This document shows, piece after piece, positions 16,198 through 20,736 of a stretch of DNA of 20,736 nucleotides. The notes below the pieces were generated by a model, which ran no database searches, was not told the DNA's origin, and saw only the letters and a list, made by a program, of their open reading frames with translations. Each line of letters begins with the position of its first letter. The first letter of the stretch is position 1. The position numbers were made by a program, and so were the translations under genes. The DNA is from Planctomycetota bacterium (GTDB taxonomy: Bacteria; Planctomycetota; Planctomycetia; Planctomycetales; Planctomycetaceae), in the NCBI GenBank assembly GCA_027622115.1, contig JAQBZS010000009.1:1-20736 (forward strand), in the 5' to 3' direction.

Positions 16198-16540
16198 CGC
16201 ACCACCTTTGAAAGTCGCTCACACGCCATGATCCATAAGGCGTGTGATTCCTGCGAGGAATCGACTCCAACCCCTCTCGAAAGTCTCGATATCCCATATC
16301 GGCTTCAAACTTACAGAGATCGGCCGCATGACTGCTCGTTGCCCGAATTGCGATGATAAACGGTTGCGTGACCATTGGGGCAGATAAACTGCGTTCAGTG
16401 CTCAAGATTTCTTCTTCGCACTTCGTCGATTCGGCGTGTATTGTGGAACTGACGGCGAGTCCATCGCCATCCCGCATGTTCCACACCGGCGCGTGCCGCA
16501 AAACTTCACACGCTTTCCCAGCGTCAAACGGGGCCACCTT
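16198..16540. promoter_or_regulatory. divergent promoter region with nested inverted repeats
   Basis: A 343-nt spacer between the TPR gene (minus) and the sigma gene (plus). Near the TPR start, TCACACGCC (16219-16227) and GGCGTGTGA (16239-16247) are perfect 9-bp complements, followed by GATTCC (16246-16251) with GGAATC (16257-16262). Near the sigma start, TGTGGAAC (16442-16449) pairs with GTTCCACA (16478-16485), enclosing GGCGA (16454-16458) with TCGCC (16464-16468). The first set could be an operator; the second could fold the sigma leader RNA. No promoter boxes are called. Confidence 0.5.
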
Positions 16541-17188
16541 GTGGTTGACGATAAGTCCGAACGCATCTCCGACTTGATTAATCGTGTGATCCGCAGCGAT
16601 GTGGACGCGCTGGCCGAGATCTACGCGATCTTTCAGCCGCGCTTGTGGCGGATGGTGAACTTTCGGCTGGATCGCCGCTTGCAGGGACGTGTCGATGCGG
16701 ACGATGTCTTGCAGGAATCTTGGCTCAAGGCCGTCGACCGGATCGACCACTTCCTCAAGGATGCCTCGCGGTCGATCTTCATTTGGTTTCGCATGATCGT
16801 CAGCCAAACGATGATCGAAATCCATCGGCGACATCTCGGTGCCGAAAAACGCAGCGCCGCGAAGGAAATATCCACGCGTGGCGGCTGGAGTTCCTCGTCC
16901 ACGTCGTTCTCGCTGACCCATCAACTGCTGGGACATCTGACGTCACCGAGTCTCGCGGCGTTACGGGCCGAGTTGTCGACACAGCTCGAAACGGCGCTGA
17001 ATTCAATGAGTCCGATCGATCGCGAAGTCCTCGCGCTGCGGCACTTCGAAGAACTGAGCAACCGCGAAACCGCTCAAGTCCTGGAAATGTCCGAGCAGGC
17101 CGCGAGTGCCCGGTATGTGCGGGCCATCAGCCGGTTGCGGCATGTGCTGGAAGCGTTGCCGGGGTTTGCCGACGTCAACAGCGATTGA
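16541..17188 (+). CDS. ECF-family RNA polymerase sigma factor
   Basis: 215 residues. Region 2 covers the N-terminal half, with LQGRVDADDVLQESWLKA (the DxDDVxQE core) and FIWFRMIVSQTMIEIHRRH (promoter -10 melting helix). A Ser-rich linker follows. Region 4 is SPIDREVLALRHFEELSNRE followed by a helix-turn-helix that reads the -35 box, ending in AISRLRHVLEALP. There is no C-terminal extension and no anti-sigma gene beside it, which is common in planctomycetes. The start is GTG at 16541; a frame opening at 16436 would add 35 residues of non-protein-like sequence that also holds a hairpin. The gene ends 15 nt from the convergent PAAR stop. The target genes are unknown. Confidence 0.9.
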   Translation: MVDDKSERISDLINRVIRSDVDALAEIYAIFQPRLWRMVNFRLDRRLQGRVDADDVLQESWLKAVDRIDHFLKDASRSIFIWFRMIVSQTMIEIHRRHLGAEKRSAAKEISTRGGWSSSSTSFSLTHQLLGHLTSPSLAALRAELSTQLETALNSMSPIDREVLALRHFEELSNRETAQVLEMSEQAASARYVRAISRLRHVLEALPGFADVNSD

Positions 17189-17203
17189 GTTGTTCTGTGT
17201 CGT

Positions 17204-17491
17204 TCAACCGATCAGCGTCATCGGGTGACCGAGCACGATCGTCCCGCCATGAGCGGTCATATCGCCCAAGCGAGCGGCGGGCAATCCGCAGATCAGCGTG
17301 GTGAAGGATCCCATCGCAACCAAATCCGGCGGGCCGACACAAACGGCCATGTCCGAGACGCGGGCGGCCGGAAGTGCACCAATGAGTACTGTCGGCGCAC
17401 CCATCGAAATGGGACCGCCAACGTGCGGGACCGGGCCGGTAAACATCGGGCAAACGTGCATGTCGGTAATTCGTGCTGCGGGCATTCCCAT
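17204..17491 (-). CDS. PAAR-domain spike-tip protein
   Basis: 95 residues, the size of a free-standing PAAR protein. It forms the sharp zinc-bound tip on a VgrG trimer. Pro-Ala-Ala-Arg motifs appear as MPAARITDMHVC, LPAARVSDMAVC and LPAARLGDMTAHGG, the three strands of the cone. His/Cys residues in DMHVC and AHGG are probable zinc ligands. GGGGAG lies 8 nt before ATG at 17491. There is no C-terminal toxin extension, so an effector would have to be carried elsewhere. It is the last gene of the VgrG/FHA/PAAR series and is separated from the FHA gene by a long inverted repeat. Confidence 0.93.
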   Translation of the reverse strand: MGMPAARITDMHVCPMFTGPVPHVGGPISMGAPTVLIGALPAARVSDMAVCVGPPDLVAMGSFTTLICGLPAARLGDMTAHGGTIVLGHPMTLIG

Positions 17492-17525
17492 GATGATCTC
17501 CCCGAAATTCTATTGACAGTCAATC

Positions 17526-17602
17526 TCGTTTAACCGTCAGCCGAATGCGTACGCGTGTTTACATATTAAGCACGCGTACGCCTGCGCCTGACGGATAAAC
17601 GA
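17526..17602. repeat. long inverted repeat between the FHA and PAAR genes
   Basis: Arms of 36 nt (17526-17561 and 17567-17602) match as reverse complements at 31 of 36 positions around a 5-nt loop. They include a perfect 11-bp core, GCGTACGCGTG (17547-17557) with CACGCGTACGC (17571-17581). It could be a dispersed palindromic repeat or an RNA structure that sets the ratio of FHA to PAAR expression. It has no T-run. Confidence 0.75.
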
Positions 17603-17609
17603 ATGCGAT

Positions 17610-18557
17610 TTAGACCTCCCAGCGATTCGCCGTCGAGGCCACATCGAACGCGGTCTTGGAACAGGTTTCGTATTTCGATTCCGCTTTCTCGGGTTCTTCG
17701 GCAACGACAGCCAACAGCACGGCGGAACTTGTCGCCGTCCCGATGAGTTCCGGTCCGGGAGGCACAACGGGGACGTCGGGCGGTCCCATGCTTCCGCAAC
17801 TCCAAAACGCTCCCATCGCCACCCACGCGGCAGGAGTTTCATGCTTCGCTTCGATCGCCGCCGCTTCCGCAGCGCGTCGATGGTCTTCACTGGGTTCGGC
17901 ACACCAGGTCTCGGCCGCCACCAGTGTCTTCTGATCTTGTTCACTGAGTTTGGAAATCAGCCGTCTCACGCATTGAGCGGCCCACCACACAGACTCGCGT
18001 CGCGGCAACCCGTGACCAATGGCTCGCATCGCCTCGACGAATTTCTTGTGGTCGAGCATCGTCTGCACGACCGACTTCGGCGAATTGGCTCCTTTCATCA
18101 AGGCCCGAGCTTCGTCGTCATACGCGGCTCGCGCGGCAAGATCCGTCAGCGGCAGTTTGGTGAATCCGTCATCATCAAGTTCGGCCACAAGTTCTGGTGG
18201 GATATTCGATTCGTCATAAACGCCGGCATCCAACTCCATCGTGGCCATTTCCGTATCCGCAGCGATTTCCACTACGAAACGCGTACGCCCCGCCAGCAAT
18301 TCATCCGCGGAGCGAACCCGGGCCGACCCGTCCAGTCGATCTCCATTGAGAAACGTGCCGCTCTTGCTTTCGAAATCCTCGACCATGCATTCCTGCGCGG
18401 TACAAACCAGTTGGAAATGCTTTCGCGAGCTGGCTCGATCAGACGCGATGGCGAAATCCGCTTCGTTGGACCGTCCAATCGTTACCGTTCGGCCCGGAGT
18501 GAGCTGCACTCGTTCATTGGCCTGTGGTCCGTCGGCAACCTTTAACGTGACAAGCAT
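17610..18557 (-). CDS. FHA-domain protein with DUF6931-like C-terminus
   Basis: 315 residues, with AAGGAA 9 nt before ATG at 18557. The FHA domain fills residues about 5-97. GRS (28-30) and SSRKH (43-47) are the phosphothreonine-binding loops, and SKSGTFLNG (64-72) supplies the conserved Asn-Gly. After an acidic linker (about 100-140), the rest (about 145-300) resembles DUF6931, with LPRRESVWWAAQCVR and AAWVAMGAFWSCGSM. From memory, FHA and DUF6931 proteins occur in planctomycete and proteobacterial type VI loci. It lies between VgrG and PAAR, so a role as phosphorylation-dependent regulator or spike/effector adaptor is likely. No protein kinase gene is visible in the window. Cytosolic. Confidence 0.85.
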   Translation of the reverse strand: MLVTLKVADGPQANERVQLTPGRTVTIGRSNEADFAIASDRASSRKHFQLVCTAQECMVEDFESKSGTFLNGDRLDGSARVRSADELLAGRTRFVVEIAADTEMATMELDAGVYDESNIPPELVAELDDDGFTKLPLTDLAARAAYDDEARALMKGANSPKSVVQTMLDHKKFVEAMRAIGHGLPRRESVWWAAQCVRRLISKLSEQDQKTLVAAETWCAEPSEDHRRAAEAAAIEAKHETPAAWVAMGAFWSCGSMGPPDVPVVPPGPELIGTATSSAVLLAVVAEEPEKAESKYETCSKTAFDVASTANRWEV

Positions 18558-18623
18558 TTCTGGAATTCCTTGTGCCCGCGAAAGTGAAGTTCGCCGACAC
18601 GGTATCGAGCCGATCGTTCCTGA

Positions 18624-18639
18624 AAAAGTGTCACGACAC
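18624..18639 (-). terminator. weak hairpin after vgrG
   Basis: Reading the minus strand, GTGT-CGTG-ACAC (18639-18628) is followed by TTTTT (18627-18623), just past the VgrG stop at 18642. The 4-bp stem is too short to be sure; it may attenuate transcription into the FHA gene. Confidence 0.3.
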
Positions 18640-18641
18640 CG

Positions 18642-20736
18642 TTAATTGATCATGGCGATGCCACCCCTCGCTTGAAGCATGCCGGAACCTTCCACTTTGG
18701 TCATCGCTCCTTTGACCTCCGTCATGGCGGTGCCTTCGATCTTGATCATCATACCCTTGATCGTGACCCCGGTCTGATCGACTTTCACGCTGCTGGCACC
18801 GACCTTCAATTCGATCGACTGCATTGCTTCCGTTGCGTCCTTGCCGAGCGACACCTTCGTCGTGCGATTGCCCATGCTGATCTTGGTCTCGCGATTGCCC
18901 ATCTTGATCTCAAGCGTATCGTTGCCCTTGTCGATCGAGACCTTTCGATTGCCTGTTTGCACGGTCAAGGTGTCGTTGCCGGTCTTGATGGTTGTCGTGC
19001 GGTCTTTCCAAATCGTTTCGGTTTGACTGCCGTCCTTTGCTTGCGCATCGCCGATCTTCACGTCTTGGTTGTTAAACACCGTCAACGTCTGGCTGCCGTC
19101 CTTGGCCTTATTGTTACCGATGGTGACGTCTTGGTTGTTGTGGATCTCGATCGTCTGATCGCCGTCTTTTTGGTCTTCGAAGCCGACCTTCAGCGTGTCG
19201 TTGTTTTCGACGACGCGATTCATGTCCTTTTCGGCGTGAATGTAGATTTCCTCTTCGTCCTTTTTGTCTTCGAAGCGGACCTCGTTGAAGTTACTGCTGC
19301 TACCTTCCTTGGAACTTCGCGACTTAATGCCGGACCGCGTTTGGTTGTCGGGCATGTCGTAAGGAGGCATGTTTTCGGCGTTGTACACGCAGCCGGTGAC
19401 GATCGGCTGATCCGGATCGCCTTCGAAAAACGACACCAACACTTCGTGGCCGATGCGAGGCCAAAAGTGAACCCCCCATTGCTTCCCGGCCCAAATCTGC
19501 GAGACACGGACCCAGCACGTGCTGCTGTCGTTCTTCTTGCCCAGTCGGTCCCAGTGGAATTGCACACGGATGCGACCGTATTTATCCGTGTAGATTTCTT
19601 CGCCCGACGGACCGACCACGATTGCCGACTGCAATCCCTGCACGACAGGTTTGGGAGTACGTCGAGGCGGTCGATACGCAATGGCGTGTGGGATGGCCGT
19701 GAATTGGTTTTCGTAGGGAGACCCGACGATGGATTCGTTCGATACATAATCGGGCGACTGCACGCACGAGTGTCGCACCGATGTGATCAGGAATTTCTCG
19801 TCTTTCGTGGCGAAATGCTTTTGCATCGAGAACGTGTTGCCGGGCGCCATCGATCGACCGTTGCCCGCACCCTTCACTTCGTCGTAGGGAGCTTCTTGTT
19901 GATTCATACGGAAGCCGACAATCGAGCCGCCCTCTTTTTCGACGTCTCCCAAGCGTTTGTCCGGCTGATTGAACCGCTGAGCGTATTCGCCGAAGTAGTC
20001 ATAGACTTCCAAGCCGCTGTTGCCGCCGATCTGGTACTTGGTGTCCATACTGACTTCCAAATCCTTGCTGGGCATCTGGAAATGGAAATCCCGCAGCGTG
20101 TACTTGCCGGGCCGAATCTGCTTCGAACGCTGCCAGCTCCGAATCGTGTCGGAATCCTGCAGCGATTCTTCTCCGCCTTCCGGCAGGTAGTAAAACGCGT
20201 CTTGGTGCGTGCAGGCCGGGTTGGCGTCCGTTGAATCCGCGAGTACCAGCGTGTGGCCGGATTCGGAATGATCGAAGAAGTAGTGAATGCCCTCTTCTTC
20301 CATCAGTCGCGACACGAAGTTGAAATCGGTTTCCCGGTATTGAACACAGTAGTCCTGCTTGGTGTAGGTTCCCGTGGTTTTGTCCGAGTACTTGATGAAC
20401 GAGAAGCTGCCTTTGTGTTCGTCGAAGACTTCCTTGATGACGTCGATCACCGTCGCGTCTTGAAAGATTTTGCAATCCGAGGTTTGCGTCAGCAGCCAGA
20501 ACCACGGCACGACTTCGGCGTGGTAATGGACGAAGCGTTCGTCTCGACCGCCTTCGTAGAATCGGCGGACCATGCCGTTGATGTAGCGATGACTGCTCAA
20601 GTCCTCGCCCAGTCCCACCTTAACGGTGACCAACGAACCGACGATCGCGTCCGGCGTGACGGAGGAGGCATTGGCCAATTCCGCCAGCAGATCGACCTCG
20701 ATATGGAATAAGCCGGAAATCTGTTCGGTTCCGGAG
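18642..20736 (-). CDS. vgrG: type VI secretion spike protein VgrG (5' end outside window)
   Basis: 697 residues visible; the frame is open to the window edge, so the true start lies beyond 20736. The N-terminal gp27-like part has RETDFNFVSRLMEEEGIHYFF. The gp5-like OB fold has DKYGRIRVQFHWDRLG, WVRVSQIWAGKQWG, FWPRIGHEVLVSFFEGDPDQP and VTGCVYN, all classical VgrG signatures. The C-terminal part (about 19230-18642) is a triple-stranded beta-prism of short repeats, first about 18-residue units (NNQDVTIG..KDGSQT), then 9-residue units (GNDTLTVQT, GNRKVSIDK, GNDTLEIKM). It ends in Gly/Met-rich MIN without a toxin domain. It trimerises as the needle carrying PAAR. FHA and PAAR genes follow on the same strand; other tss genes are not in view. 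Confidence 0.95.
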   Translation of the reverse strand, partial: SGTEQISGLFHIEVDLLAELANASSVTPDAIVGSLVTVKVGLGEDLSSHRYINGMVRRFYEGGRDERFVHYHAEVVPWFWLLTQTSDCKIFQDATVIDVIKEVFDEHKGSFSFIKYSDKTTGTYTKQDYCVQYRETDFNFVSRLMEEEGIHYFFDHSESGHTLVLADSTDANPACTHQDAFYYLPEGGEESLQDSDTIRSWQRSKQIRPGKYTLRDFHFQMPSKDLEVSMDTKYQIGGNSGLEVYDYFGEYAQRFNQPDKRLGDVEKEGGSIVGFRMNQQEAPYDEVKGAGNGRSMAPGNTFSMQKHFATKDEKFLITSVRHSCVQSPDYVSNESIVGSPYENQFTAIPHAIAYRPPRRTPKPVVQGLQSAIVVGPSGEEIYTDKYGRIRVQFHWDRLGKKNDSSTCWVRVSQIWAGKQWGVHFWPRIGHEVLVSFFEGDPDQPIVTGCVYNAENMPPYDMPDNQTRSGIKSRSSKEGSSSNFNEVRFEDKKDEEEIYIHAEKDMNRVVENNDTLKVGFEDQKDGDQTIEIHNNQDVTIGNNKAKDGSQTLTVFNNQDVKIGDAQAKDGSQTETIWKDRTTTIKTGNDTLTVQTGNRKVSIDKGNDTLEIKMGNRETKISMGNRTTKVSLGKDATEAMQSIELKVGASSVKVDQTGVTIKGMMIKIEGTAMTEVKGAMTKVEGSGMLQARGGIAMIN

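Noticed and set aside
18672..20234. 520-codon open frame on the plus strand opposite vgrG
   Set aside because: Mirror of the VgrG codon pattern; the His/Arg/Val-rich product has no recognisable fold and VgrG itself is certain.

Overview
The window looks like chromosomal DNA from a planctomycete (Planctomycetota, probably Planctomycetia). This is inferred from gene content and style, not from a marker gene. The clues are secreted leucine-rich-repeat and carbohydrate-binding-like proteins of planctomycete flavour, a short planctomycete-type ECF sigma factor, a VgrG/FHA/PAAR set, moderately high GC, loose Shine-Dalgarno use, and palindromic intergenic repeats. No rRNA, tRNA, CRISPR array, insertion sequence or integrase was found.

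Layout. (1) Bases 1-4705, + strand: a small double zinc-ribbon protein, an exported protein with an internally duplicated domain, a 564-nt gap, and a full-length FtsK/SpoIIIE DNA translocase. (2) 4878-7249, - strand: an exported SGNH-hydrolase-like/LRR fusion and, upstream of it, a QueD/PTPS-family pterin enzyme. (3) 7393-9040, + strand: a compact pterin/folate operon of PTR1-like short-chain reductase, folB and folK, divergent from queD. (4) 9238-10107, +: an exported protein with a discoidin-like C-terminal domain. (5) 13858-10109, - strand: three overlapping genes encoding a double winged-helix/coiled-coil protein, a 727-residue P-loop ATPase and a small two-helix membrane protein. I recognise no named system here, and this is the best candidate for something undescribed. 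(6) 13859-14524: a gene-free region rich in palindromes. (7) 14525-15058, +: a tandem helix-turn-helix protein ending at a very strong terminator. (8) 16197-15235, -: a TPR protein, divergent from an ECF sigma factor (16541-17188, +). (9) 20736-17204, -: part of a type VI secretion (or related contractile-injection) spike locus, namely VgrG (5' end outside the window), an FHA protein with a DUF6931-like C-terminus, and PAAR.

How the genes fit together. QueD, the reductase, FolB and FolK all act on pterins; FolB and FolK are consecutive folate steps, and the reductase could supply reduced pterin or folate. VgrG and PAAR together form a puncturing spike, and the FHA protein between them may be an adaptor or phospho-dependent regulator. 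The ECF sigma factor lies convergent to that locus and could control it, but this is only positional. The three-gene ATPase cassette is translationally coupled, so its products probably work as one complex that links nucleotide hydrolysis to a membrane component.

Several long inverted repeats (17526-17602, 14006-14078, 15087-15122, 4835-4878, 16219-16247, 16442-16485) lie between genes. Some are terminators; others look like dispersed palindromic repeats.
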